Made by a program: the position numbers and the translations under genes. Under the pieces are notes generated by a model. That model was not told the origin of the DNA and searched no databases. It saw only the letters and a program-made list of their open reading frames with translations. 64,000 bases of DNA from Chondrus crispus. Its lineage: Eukaryota > Rhodophyta > Florideophyceae > Gigartinales > Gigartinaceae. How positions within the stretch are numbered: position 1 is the stretch's first letter; every line of letters starts with the position of its first letter. The stretch covers positions 148,574 through 212,573 of the forward strand of contig NW_005179029.1 of NCBI RefSeq assembly GCF_000350225.1, given 5' to 3'. This document shows positions 20,634-32,100 of this stretch, one piece after another.

Positions 20634-21293
20634 CGTTCCTGCCAGCAGGCTACCTATAAAATACGGAGAGTACTACAGATATCTAAGACTGTAATCACAG
20701 CTCGTACAAACAGTAGGCAGGCCTGAAAATAGAACCAATCCAGAGTCCAGGATGAAGCTACTTTTAAAGGAGTTGTAAAATATTTTCATTGAGACAAACG
20801 GAACTCATCGCTACTCGTAACGGACGGAAATAATCATATCTGTAAATCTACCAATGAAATTATGCACAAAATTCGGAGTTCATATCAATATGGCGGTGAA
20901 ATCAATGACATATGCCGTTGATACACTCCGAATCTTGTGGTTGACGACAAAATACTGACCGCAGATACAAACATTGCCTCGATTATACTATCCTGCATGT
21001 AATTGTGCACCTGACCGACAAGATCAAAACTGCTACGTTCATTCGAATCGGGCCGCTTAGTTCAGTTACAGCTCAGAAGAATGCCAAATGAAGTAGATTG
21101 GTACGTAGAATGGTGGAGCAGCGCGGGTGCGGTGCCTCCAAGAGAGGTCTATGTGTGCATGTGCTTGTATGAGATTGTCTCTTCAACTCAGTTTTTGTCA
21201 AGAGCAGAACATAAGAAAAGCCGATACTAGAGTGGGTTTTTTCTGCAAGTTGGGTTTTTTGCATACTGCGTACTCGTCGAGGACGAATAGCCA

Positions 21294-22154
21294 TGTAGTG
21301 CAATACGCACCTGAAAAGGGGGGTGAAAAGAAGTGAAGAAGGAAAAAATTGGATACTGTAGTCTGGGTTTGGGGGACACACGTGTGCGACGAGGCGCACG
21401 ATTATTTTAATTATTTAATTTATTTACTAATGAGATCTAGAATCTAGAGCCGGGAGCTACTGTAATCGCCCCGGTGGGGCTCTATATAACTTAGCCCTTT
21501 GACCGAAGAAGTCAATAAACAAACCTGAGTTGCCAGAGTCTGATATCGCCTTGGTGGAAGCCCGTCTATTACAAGACATTCCCTTTAACTACAGATTACT
21601 TTATCCTTTGCGCTCAGGGGTTCCCTTTTCTTTTTCCTTTATTTCCCTATCCTTTTCTATCTCTAATTCTACCTGTTATTCCCTTATCCTGTGTTGGTGC
21701 CATCGGCCTCGGTTGCGACCGAACCGGTGCAGGTGTTTCGAGCAATCGGGCGGCACAGTTGACGTAGCGCTGCTACTTTCATTTCATCCCGTCTGGCTGC
21801 GTTGCGACGCTCCCGTCGAAGGCCTTGTCGCGTTACAAGGTGTCGAAGAAGCTCAACGAGCATATGCCTTACAACCCAGTGGAACCGGGGTACCTAAGTA
21901 CGCGCCCCACTCCACACACGTCGAGCAGTTCTCTTCGCAAGTCTCTACCACATCGATCCCGGGCCGGGCTATTTCTCTGTGCCCCCCGTATCAGGGATCT
22001 GAGCTACTACGAGTCGCAAGCTCGTTTGAACGGAGAAGGGAGAGTCGGACACTCCGTAGCGCTGTGCCATCGGCAGTTATTCTTTTTGCTGCTGTTGTTG
22101 TTTTTGCTGGACCATCGGACCGCGGTCTCTGCCTGATAGGCGCATTGCACTACA
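21294..22154 (+). repeat. 5' LTR (861 bp) of the chromovirus
   Basis: TG...CA ends with 11-bp inverted termini. A TATA box (CTATATAACTTAG) at about 21481 probably starts the genomic transcript. It has a single copy of the 150-bp internal unit that is doubled in the 3' LTR and in the solo LTR. Confidence 0.95.
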
Positions 22155-22158
22155 AAAG

Positions 22159-22292
22159 TGGTCTCCCGACCTAGAATGTTTGGTGTGGAGGAGACCTGAT
22201 CAGGAATTTTGCCTACGAAAGTCCCGGTCTGGAGACGCACTGCAAAAGTGGTCTCCCGACCTAGAACTGCGTACAGGAGACCCGACCTAGAA
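22159..22292 (+). other. Primer-binding site and tandem leader repeat
   Basis: TGGTCTCCCGACC at 22159 lies 4 nt after the LTR. A 30-bp segment covering the LTR end and PBS (from GCACTACAAAAGTGG) recurs at 22237-22266 with one change, and the last 18 bp (CCCGACCTAGAA core) recur again at 22275-22292. The extra copies could serve as decoy or spare primer sites, or reflect template slippage at strand transfer. Confidence 0.75.
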
Positions 22293-22405
22293 ACTGCGCA
22301 AGCTGAAACGGACTACACGAGTTGTCTCTGCGACGTAAGTTTATTTACGTGCTGTAGCGTTTTCTATTTTTTGCGTTAACTTAGGTTCGTCTTTGGAAAC
22401 GAACC

Positions 22406-24693
22406 ATGTCGACAAGCGCCCCCTGGGACGTCGGTCCCGGGGCCAGTAGAATCGGATCGGCAAGGGCGTCGAGGATCCCGCGAGGTCGTCGCACCAGAAG
22501 CCAGGCCAATACGGCCACGGATCCCGAAGGTCAAGAATCCCCGACGGGGATTGAAACCGACATGGATAACCTATCCTACAGGTTCGAGAAAATAGGCGAG
22601 GAGATTCGCCAAGAGATGACGAAAAATCTCGAGGCTGAATAAGCCCTCGTCCGTAAGCAACTGGAGTTGCAAGCATCCGAGTTCCACACCGTTTTAGGAG
22701 AGCTATCGGCTCGAGTGGATCTCGTCGAGAAGGAGCGAGGTGATGCCACCGACAGTCCGGAGCCGGAGGTCCTAGCTTCGTTGAAAATTTCAGTCAAGGA
22801 CGCAAGGCGCGACGCGAATCAAGCTTTGGAGTCCTTAGGTAAATTTAGGAGGAGTATCGACGACAGGTTCGACCGCGCCGCTCATCGTCTCAAGGACCTT
22901 GAACAGGTCGCCGGGCAAGAGCCGCCCCCAACGGGTCGAGAAGGGGACCGTCGATCGAAAAAGGACAAGGCCGCGGTACGGCGGAGTTCCAAGTCGAAGA
23001 CTTCGGAGAAGAATCTGCGGCGCCGGAGCAAGAGTCACGGTAGTGACGAGCAGGAGGACCAAGACTCAATGGCCGAGTCGAATGGCCTTTCCGAAGATGG
23101 TGACGACGGTTCGTCGAACCATGCCAGCGATTCCGAACATCGTTCAGAGGAAGGAAAAGGAATTTCGCAGGGCAAGAAGATTACCTCCAGACGGGGCGGA
23201 ATCACTTCGTCCGCCTCGCGGAGAGACAAGGAAGCTGAGCCAGAGGACGTCGCAACGCGACGCGGGCCGCGATGGGAGGAGTTGGAGGAGCTGAATCCGA
23301 CCAACTATCTCTTCAACAAATTACTTTCGTACCGAACGTACCGCTTGCCGAACCCGCAGACATATTTGTCAAGTTCCCGGCGGACCGCCGTGCGAAAAAT
23401 CAGGAGAGATATTCCGCCTAAAGTGAAGAAGGACAACACGTTCACAGGTGAGGACGGGGTCCTTGTGTTGGATTTTTTTGGCAAAGTTAGTTCAAGAGTT
23501 TGATACTCAAGAAATGAACGAGGGGCAAGCGATCCGCTTGTTTGCCCGAATTTCTAAGCGGCGTCGCCTTGGGACAGTACACTTCGGTGTCTCAGACGGC
23601 TGGGTCCCATCACGGAAAGGTATTCGTTTGGCCAGAGGCCGTACAGTGGTCGTTGAGGAGTTTCGCAACCGACGAGGCGATCCGTCAAGCCGTGCTCGCG
23701 TTGCGAGAAGTTCAGCAGAGACCGTCTGAAGACGAGGTGGAATTTTACATTCGCCTAACAGACGCGAGTAATCGTTGTGGGAATGTTTATTCTATGGAGG
23801 AGCAGATGACCATGTTCATCGAGGGGCTAGATGCCAGTATTAAGCCCATGGTCTCGCATTATCGACAAGATAACCGAGATGTCTCATTTTTGAGATTGGT
23901 AAATTACGCAAAGGCGCATGGCTCTGCGAGCCGCGCCAAGGACAAGAAGACCAAGAAGGTCACGGTTCAGACGCCGTCGACGTTCGGGGCGGGGAAGAAG
24001 CCGAGGGCTTCTTATCCCGGTCGTAAAGGTCAGGACGCCGTCCACTTAGCCGAGTCAATCTCCGCGTCAGGTGAATGCGGTGCGCACGAAAGCAGCAAAA
24101 ATCAGTATGAAGGAGCATTGGTAGCCGAAGGTAATTTTATTGAGCCATCGGAGGGCTACAGACACGAGGACTTCGCGGCAAGCGGGTCGTCAACTTTACC
24201 GACGCCCACATATACGACGGAGTCGTTTTCAGAGCCCACGGATCCCGTGATGACATTCCGGGGGCGCGGCCACACGCCGGCGCCGCGCATTCCGATGGAA
24301 GACAAGGGTACTACGTTTTGAAGGCCAGGCTGCATGGGAAGGCCGCAACATCAAGGAAGGCCGCCGAACCGTGGAGGACCTAGGCCGCAATATCCCGTCA
24401 AGAAGCACGGACTGGTGTGCTATCATTGTTACGAAAAGGGGCACGCCGCGCCAACATGCATTCTTTCCCTCCGGGAAATGCACCGAGTTTTGGGAAATTA
24501 TGAGGCGTTGTCTCCGATGGAGAGGTTAGGGACACCCTTGACGAGTTATCTGAAGGTCAAGAATTGGTTCGATTCGCAGACGGCGAGCACGCCGAGTGCT
24601 TCAACGCCGAGGTCGAACCAACCCTTCAGAGGGCCCGCCGCGGGGCCCGCGTCGTCCGACGTGAGAAGGAACCCGCCGCCGCAGGGAAACTAG
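22406..24693 (+). pseudogene. Chromovirus Gag, broken
   Basis: It starts at the ATG at 22406 (MSTSAPWDVGPGAS). Frames 22406-22642, 22667-23503, about 23500-24321 and 24334-24693 follow, separated by a TAA at 22640-22642 and frameshifts near 23480-23540 and 24320. An N-terminal coiled-coil (SARVDLVEKERG), a very basic and acidic middle (RRSKKDKAAVRRSSKSK), a capsid-like segment (EDEVEFYIRLTDASNRCGN, MTMFIEGLDASIKPMVSHY) and a CX2CX4HX4C zinc knuckle (CYHCYEKGHAAPTC, near 24418) follow in the usual order. The knuckle binds genomic RNA. Confidence 0.85.
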
Positions 24694-25955
24694 AGAGGGG
24701 AATCTCGAAGGAGTCACGAGAGGCGCAGGTTCAACGTACTGCGTCCGGGACTCAGTCCCGTTCCCCGTCTCTAGCAAGAAAGAAAGGCCTCGACGAGGAG
24801 GTACTTGAAATAGGGGGTAAGCCGAAGGAGCCGACTGTTGTCAAGAAATTTCTAAGTCCAGACAAGGATCGTCCGATGGATCAAATTCGTAGGCCCTGGT
24901 ACAGGGTTAGGCGACAAGAATGTCCTGACAAGATCTTGGTCCTCGCGCGAAAAAACTACAAAGTTTACGCGGATATTGGACCAACGGTCGGATTGATGAG
25001 TCGAGTGTTGTCCGTGTTGGCCACAGGTGCCGGACCGAATTTGGGTCGAAGGTCGGAACTTCCGGCAGGAATGGAAATGTTGGTGTCCTACGGACCGACC
25101 CAAGACATTGGCGGCGCGAACAATAGGCCACTTCGGACTCTCGGCACAATTAGAATGCCTGTGAGGCTTGGAAAATTCGTGGCCGCAGCCGAGTTTATTG
25201 TATACGAAAAACTAGCAGTCCCGCTAATTCTAGGCGCGGACTACTGTGACCGGTTTGTGGAAGCAATCTATCCAAGGAAGAAAACGGTTGAGTTGGCGGA
25301 CTTCTCGGAGGTTCCGATAATTAGGCGGTTCTCGACGAGAAAAGGGAAGAAGAATCTCGTCCTGGGAAAGGACGAGAATGATGGAAAGGGGGAGCGAATT
25401 TCCCCTAAGGTAAAAGTGGCAAGAGCCACGACTATCGAGCCAGGGACGCAACGCGTCGTGGAATGCATCTCGAAGAGGGCGGGCTTGGTTGTGGTCCAGC
25501 CGTACTCGTAGTTGTACGAAAGGCATGGGTTGACGTGCACGAATGGTGTCGTTCAGGTTGAGCCTGACAGGCCATTTCGTTTACTTGTTGCGAATTTTAG
25601 GACGTACCCTGTCAGGGTGCAAAAAGGCCAAGTGGTGGCAGAATTATTACCGCACCCGAGGGCCGTGCTCGAGAGCAAAACCACCATTGGTGAAGTTCTC
25701 GGAATTCAAGAAAGGAAGAAAGAAATTTTTGCTAATTCTACCAAGACGCCTAAGGACGAGACAAGATGCGAACCGCCGGATCAAGGCCGCGAGGAACAGC
25801 CAGAAGAACGGTCGGCAGGGCTCTCCGCGTCGGCATCTACGAAGCCGCAAGGCAGGATTGAGCCGCCACCGCCGGACGTGGAGGAACTCGACCTGAGCCA
25901 AGTGCCGGACCGGCTGCGCGAGCGGTTCCGTCGGATGTTGAAGAAGTAATCAAGG
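24564..25955 (+). pseudogene. Chromovirus protease region
   Basis: The frame 24564-25511 continues in frame after a TAG (25509-25511) to a TAA (25947-25949). The aspartic protease is seen at about 24950-25260: YADIGPTVGLMSRVL, SVLATGAGPNL where DTGA is expected, and LILGADYCDRF, the usual ILGxD strand. The catalytic Asp is replaced by Ala (GCC for GAC). A long linker follows with VEPDRPFRLLVANFRTYPVRVQKGQ, the accessory strand region typical between protease and reverse transcriptase in Ty3 elements. Confidence 0.8.
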
Positions 25956-27290
25956 ATGTGGGATGGGACGTTTTGTGAAATTAATACCACAGTCCATCGG
26001 ACTGAGTTGATCCCCGAGACTCGTCCCATCGCACAAGCTCCGTACCGGGCAGGACCTAAAGCCCGCGAGATTGAAGATGTAGAAGTACAGAAGATGTTAG
26101 AGACAGGAATGATAGAACCAGCGCAGTCAGAATGGGCGTCGCCCGTGTTGCTGGTGCCCAAGCCGGACGGGTCAATGCGCTTTTGCGTAGACTACTGCAG
26201 GTTGAACGCGGTAACGGTGAAGGACACGTACCCCTTACCGCGCATGGATGAGTGTCTGGACTCGCTGGGTGACACCAAGGGGTTTTCCGCGTTGGACGCG
26301 ATCTCGGGATATTGGCAGATGCCTATCCCTGAGTGCCACCGCGACAAGACCGCATTTTCGTGTCACTCAGGTCTGTATCGCTTCTCAAGAATGCCCTTCG
26401 GGCTAACCAACGCGCCAGCGACGTCCCAGAGAGCAATGGATATCCTGCTCTCTCCGTTCCGTTGGAAATGCTGTTTGGTGTATCTGGATGACATAATAAT
26501 TTTTAGCAAGTCGTGGAAGGAGCACATCGTGTACGTGGATGAAATACTTTCTGTATTGGAAAAGGCAGGTGTCAAGCTCAAGCTTCGCAAGTGCGAATTT
26601 TTCGTCGAAAAGATCAAGTCCCTGGGCCATGTCGTTCGGCTAGGTACATTGGAGGTTGATGCCGCTCGCATCGCGGCGTTGGAACCAGTGAGGTACCCTC
26701 AAACGCAGACCCAGCTCAGAAGCTTCTTGGGATTTTGTAATGTGTACCGTCAGTTTGTCCCACATTACGCGAAAATCGCGCATCCGCTCAATCAACTATT
26801 GAAGAAGGGACAAACGGTCCAATTGGAAGGATTAGACGAACCGTGCGAAAAAGCTTTTCATAAGCTCAAGGACGCCATCTTGGCACCGCCGGTGTTGGCG
26901 CTGCCGAAGAAGGACCTACCCTACTCGGTAGATACCGATGCAAGCGACTCAAATAGGCGCTGCATTATTTCAAACGCACCCGGATGCGCAACGCAAACCC
27001 ATCGGGTTCTTTTCAAGAACGTTAGCCGCAGCCGAGAGAAATTATTCTGTATCAGAAAAAGAATGTCTAGCGGTAATTTGGGCCGTACAGATTTTAAGAC
27101 CATATCTATATGGCGAGCACTTCATTGTGCATACCGACCATGCCTCATTGAGGTAGTTGATGAACGTAACCGACCCCAGCGGGAGATTAATCCGATGGAG
27201 GCTACGCCTCTCGGAATTCGATTTTGAAATCAAGTACAAAAAGGGAAAGGCTAACAGCCAGGCGGACGCTTTATCAAGGTTGCTAACGGT
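25956..27290 (+). pseudogene. Chromovirus reverse transcriptase and RNase H
   Basis: The frame 25956-26940 carries ASPVLLVPKPDGSMRFCVDY, the fingers-palm blocks LDAISGYWQMPI and FSRMPFGLTNAPATSQ, and the active site CLVYLDDIIIF. RNase H begins with VDTDASDS, shifts frame near 26955 (QIGAALFQTHP), runs through FFSRTLAAAERNYSVSEKECLAVIW and FIVHTDHASLR, then meets a TAG at 27154-27156 where TGG (SLRWLMN) is usual, and continues in frame ([20 protein letters not shown]). Reverse transcriptase copies the genomic RNA; RNase H removes it. The catalytic residues seen are intact, the frame is not. Confidence 0.92.
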
Positions 27291-29146
27291 GGGAGAAACA
27301 GTCGATGATATCGACGACGAAATCCCGTGCTTTATGGCCGAACCGGCCGACGCAACAGAAGCCGACGAGGAGGATTTTGACAGGGTAGACGACATCCTCG
27401 CTCTTCAGGAGGGGGCCGCCTCCGACCGCCTCGATCATTTCCAAGCAATCACGCCGGAGGAGCTCATTCGCGAGCAGGTCGCCGACTCTTTCTGTACCCG
27501 GATCAAGGAGGAAATGGACGCTGGAAAGACAAGAACGTTCACAACGGAAGCTGGAGAATTCGAAGGAACTTTATGCCGAGACGCGGCTGAGTTCGTACAG
27601 GCAGTGATATCGCAGTCACTGAAGGATCGAGTCCTAGGGTTAAGCCATTACGCAAAATTGGCACGACACCCGGGAGACAGGAAACTTTACAAGACATTGA
27701 GGAAGATATTTTTACTGGCTTACGATGGCCCTCGACTGCTATGCAGTCGCGAGGAATTGCGTCGCATGCGCGCGGGAAAGGGTGAAGTTAAGAAGAAACA
27801 CGAAGGAAATGAAGCTGTTCACGCCCAAAGCTCCGCTGGAGTTTGTCGCCATCGACATCCTCGGCGAGCTAATTACAACTAAACGAGGAAATCGGTATAT
27901 TATCGTGATCAGCGATCGATACTCGAAACTGGTACGAACCGTACCGTTGAAGAAGATATCAGCTGCGCACATCGCACAAGCCTTCGTTCACCATTGGGTA
28001 TTCGTGTACGGACCGCCGGTCAAGCTGCTGTCCGACAATGGAACACACTTCACGGCCCGGTTCTTTCAGAATGTCTGCCGAATTCTCAGCATACGCAATG
28101 TGTTCACGACTACGTACCACCCGCAAGCCAACGGCCAAGTTGAGAGGTTTAACCGCACGCTGACTTCCGCGTTGCGAAAATATGTTAGAGAACATCCCAA
28201 GGACTGGGACCTATTTAGCGACGGTGTGACGTTCGCATACAACACGCAAGTTCATCGAACTACGAACATCGCGCCCTTCGGGCTGGTGTTAGCTCGGGCG
28301 CCGAGAAGCATTGCGTTACAAGCGCAGCTAACTTTGGAGAACTTCAGCTCGTCACGAGCATACTACCTGAAATGGCAGTCGTGGTTGGAGAGCCTAATGC
28401 GAAGCGCCGATAGGAGTTTGCGGAAGGAACAAGCCCGGTACCAGCGAAATTTCGACGCACGCCTTCGCAAACCGCAATATGAGATCCCACCGGGGTCCTA
28501 CGTGTTCCTCCGGAAGGAGCAGGGCACGGCTAGCGAACCGAAACACAAGCTGGCACAAGTCGCCACAGGACCTTATCAGGGCAGACGATCGGATCAACAT
28601 GCGGTAGTCATTGCCATTGGCGATTAGAAGGAACGCGTATCGCGAGATAGGGTGGAGTTAGCCCCAAGCCCGATGGACTATATGCCGATAACTGGCCTAC
28701 GTCAAGCGCTACAGTTCCTGGGAGAGCCGGAGTTAAACGAAGAAGGAGAGGTAATGGAGGACGAGGAACGTCCTCACACCCGTGCCCCTACGTCAGGGGA
28801 CCAGGATAATTTAGTTAGTCAAACGCCGACAGCGGAGACACCTCCAGACCTACGCGAGTTCGGAAAGTCCAGAGAAGAGGATGAGTTGGCAGATCTTCAG
28901 AAGGGCGAAGGAAACAGTTCAGAGAAAGGAGAGGAAACGGAAAACACGGAATACGTAATCGACCGGGTCGTCGACCACGATTATCAAAATGGTAATTTGA
29001 TTCTCACGGTGGAATGGCACGGTTATACGCCCGAGGACGCGACGTGGGAGCCCATTGAGCAATTACCCCGCAGTGCGGGCGTCACGTATTTCCGAAGGAA
29101 GAAGTTACCCTTGTCGCCGCAAGTCGCGCACGCGCCCGTGGGATAG
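27291..29146 (+). pseudogene. Chromovirus integrase and chromodomain
   Basis: Frames 27157-27882 and 27725-28627 overlap through a frameshift near 27720. The zinc-binding head ([20 protein letters not shown]) and catalytic core follow: VAIDILGEL (Asp), LLSDNGTHF (Asp) and GQVERFNRTL (Glu), a complete DDE triad. A TAG at 28625-28627 interrupts VVIAIGD-stop-KERVSRDRVELAP. The following frame (28652-29146) ends with a chromodomain, VIDRVVDHDYQNGNLILTVEW...HGYTPEDATWEPIEQLP, with aromatic residues suited to binding methyl-lysine. The C-terminal tail is basic. Confidence 0.92.
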
Positions 29147-32100
29147 TCATCGTCAATAGAATCAGCAGGTTATGGAACACGGAGGAGTCAGAAATTCGGA
29201 GCAGAAGGGGTCCGCAAGCAAGGAAAGTCGGAGCGAGAGGAGCAAGGCAAGAGAACGCGGAACGCCTTTACGAGAAGGGAACGACGAGCGACGCGTTTTA
29301 GGGAATTGAAGTGATACTGTGCCCCCGGACGAGGCATTGAATCTACCAGAACACACACCCCCGTCATCGACGTATGCACGTGAAACGACAATCGGGATCA
29401 GTGTCCCGTCCTCGGAGAGCAAGTTAATCCAAAATAATTATTTTTTTGTTGCTGTCGCCCGCAGCCGACGGCACACACAGGGGACGTTCGCCGTCGAACT
29501 GCTAAGATTGAAGACCGAGCAAGACACGTGCTTGTTTTGTACCACGTACTTTTACATGACCATCGTCCTCATCGAGGACTTACTTACCCACTGACCACAG
29601 TAACCCCCTACTTTTGTTTTTATTTTGGTCTATTTTGTTTTGTTTTGTTTTTTTCTTTCTGTGTGTTTTCGGTTGTCTCTTGACATGACGCAGGAAGAAA
29701 GAACCCGTACCGCGGACCAAGGCGAATGATCCCTACAACACATATCGGTCAGTGACCCTCGGACGAGCGTACCCAGTCCCGTGCGAGCCGTCGATCGTAA
29801 GCAATTTAATACGGTTGCGTCTCGAGCCGAGGAAGAAGTGTATTCTACGAATGACTGAGCACGACGGACTGTGCCTAATTGAGTAATTGTCTGGTAGAAA
29901 CCAGATGGCGGAAGGCAAGAGAACGCGGAACGCAGTTGAAAGGTGCAAGTGAAGGAAAAGCGTAAAGCTGTAGTCGTGTGTGTGTCGTGTTACCGTCCAG
30001 GGAAAGGAGGAACAGACTACAGTATTCCCTAAAGAATAGCGGGCTGTGTCAGGCTGACGAGCGGGTTACCCTCGAGTCGAGAGAGAAGGAGGGGAAAAGA
30101 GGCAGTTGATGTAGAGGCGCATGCGAGGGAGGCCGATCGAGAGGAAGTGAATGATGCGGGACGCGATAAGACCGCGAGTGAAATGTTGGAATTGTATTGG
30201 GGATGGTCCGCATCAGGAGGCTCTCGAGTTGGAAGTGATGTGGTGAACCGCGTCGCGGAGAAAGAGAGTAAGGACAGTCGCCGGAAACGAGACCCCTCGG
30301 AGTGAGGAGAAGGGAAATGAAATGACTTAAGCAATTTTGCCTGGGACCCCCGCCCATGAATGAAATGGCCTGCACGCCCATGCTGTGGAATGGAAAATTT
30401 ACTGTAGTCTCAGGCTGAGGCAATTTACCCTCTTGGATACGATCACACGCGGCCGCCGCGCGCACGTGATGTGACGCCTAGATCGACGATCCGCCCTCAT
30501 GGGGCGTGATTTAATCAAAAGAAATTGGGGCTAGCTGCTGTTAAGCTGTCAAATGATCAGCACGAGTCGCAGACTGAACTCCGGCCATACGTCGAAAAAT
30601 TAACTGCAATTAAGGAAAAAGCGCGCACTTGTACGAAACGTTGTTGGCAACGCCCACCGCCGACCGCACAAATGCTCGAGGCTCGCCACCGGCGAAGTCG
30701 CGATCGATCGCACACGAGTGCACTTGCCAAGTTCGTTCGCAACGCCTAAACCCCGCTCGATGAGCGAAAAGATGGGTCCACACGGACCACTGCTGCCCTG
30801 ACCCGCCGACATCACGTGCAAGTACACGGCTACACAACGCGGCGGGAACCATCATCATTACGAAGGAGCTTTGTCGCTCCCGCATCGACGCCACACCACG
30901 AGTGACTTACTTACCTGCTTGCCGCCATAACCCCCCATATCTTTCCTATGTTTCCGTTTTTGTCTTTGTTATTATTTTTTATGTTTGTTTTCTTTGACGC
31001 ACAGAGCGCGAACCCCGCGTCGCCAACGGCGACGAACAAGAGTGGCGACGCCAACCGATCGAGGCCCCAAGAACAATTCAGAGCGGCGAACCGACAATCA
31101 CCATCAAGTAACCATGCGGTGTGTCACACCGAGAAGAAGAACGGGTTGTTCTGCTTTTCATTGCACAAGGGCGTTACGCCAAGAAGTTCCGTCGACGGGC
31201 CCGGAGGACAGTACTTTACAAGTGGAGGGCGAAGAGTCCGAAGGACCGAAGTTTATTCGGAAACCGAAGTCATGCTCGTAATGAGAATCCGCTCTCACGA
31301 AGCCGTTCTACTGATGGCTGCTCCGTTTTACTACCGACGGGAATTTCTAACAACATTTAGGGCCAACGGCCTGGAAAAAGGGCGAAATTGGGGAGTCGTC
31401 ATCAAACATGAAGTCCTGACCAACTGAGTGTCACGAAGTTAAAAATTTCCGTGTACTAGATCGAGGGAGAACGTCCCGAAAATCACATCTAAGTGACTCG
31501 TACGGCGATTATGGGGGTCTCCCAGCACGACACAAAGCGACCCCGTTGTCACTGATGACCTACCCCAAATCGGCGACCATTCACGTTCGCGAAAATCCCT
31601 GTTCATGACGGCAAGGTACAGAAAGAAAAGAAGAAAAAGAGAGGCGGGAGAAGGGATATGGCTTATTTGTGCATGAGGAGATCGAGGTACTCACGTCCTC
31701 CCTCCTCTTATACGGGAGCCCCGAAGGGTCGCCTCGCGGAGAACACTGCTATGGAGGATACATTTGCTCGACGAGCTACGTGACGACGATCAGTCTGTTG
31801 CTTGTGACCCTACCGTCGCCGAGTTCTCATTTTCGCCCATACCCCGAACGATCTACTGTGATGATCCCTCTCCATAGCCGTTTGCACTCTCATGCCTCCA
31901 TTCTTTCAATTCCTTCCTACGTCCCTATCTCGTTGTTTCTTTGTTTCTCTAATTTGCTTCGTTTGAGAAGAAACCGTGTTTAGGGGAGGTGATGTACCCC
32001 TGCGGGCTGCGCATCAAGAGGAATTTTTTTTTGAAGTCGCAAATATTCGTTTGCCCGAGACAATAGTTCGAAGGGAGGGGTGACACCCGCCAAACTCTGA

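Larger units (their letters stand above)
17911..21060 (-). pseudogene. Unknown minus-strand gene, interrupted by a solo LTR and a gap
   Basis: Coding pieces on the minus strand: about 21000-20880 (NYMQDSIIEAMFVSAVSILSS, tentative), then from just beyond the solo LTR into 19589-19501 (CAEHLVRAGLLLHERLVEHI), a 47-nt intron, 19453-19230 (GSIVNVSWETYDAFSGIQ, WFTAVICKTWKEG), an in-frame TGA at 19230-19232, 19229-18690 (acidic and coiled, LRIAEVERTLAEQQRLLKG), the N-gap, and 18525-17911 ending TLRKFIK. The GSIVNVSW...WFTAVI segment resembles a small Tudor/BAH-type beta module, but this is a guess. The start codon is not identified. If the 14-kb chromovirus is removed, this gene is divergent to the KDZ-like transposase gene, suggesting it is that element's companion gene. 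Confidence 0.45.

Noticed and set aside
29162-31427. Possible envelope or extra gene after the chromodomain
   Set aside because: No signal peptide, membrane span or glycoprotein-like pattern in any frame.
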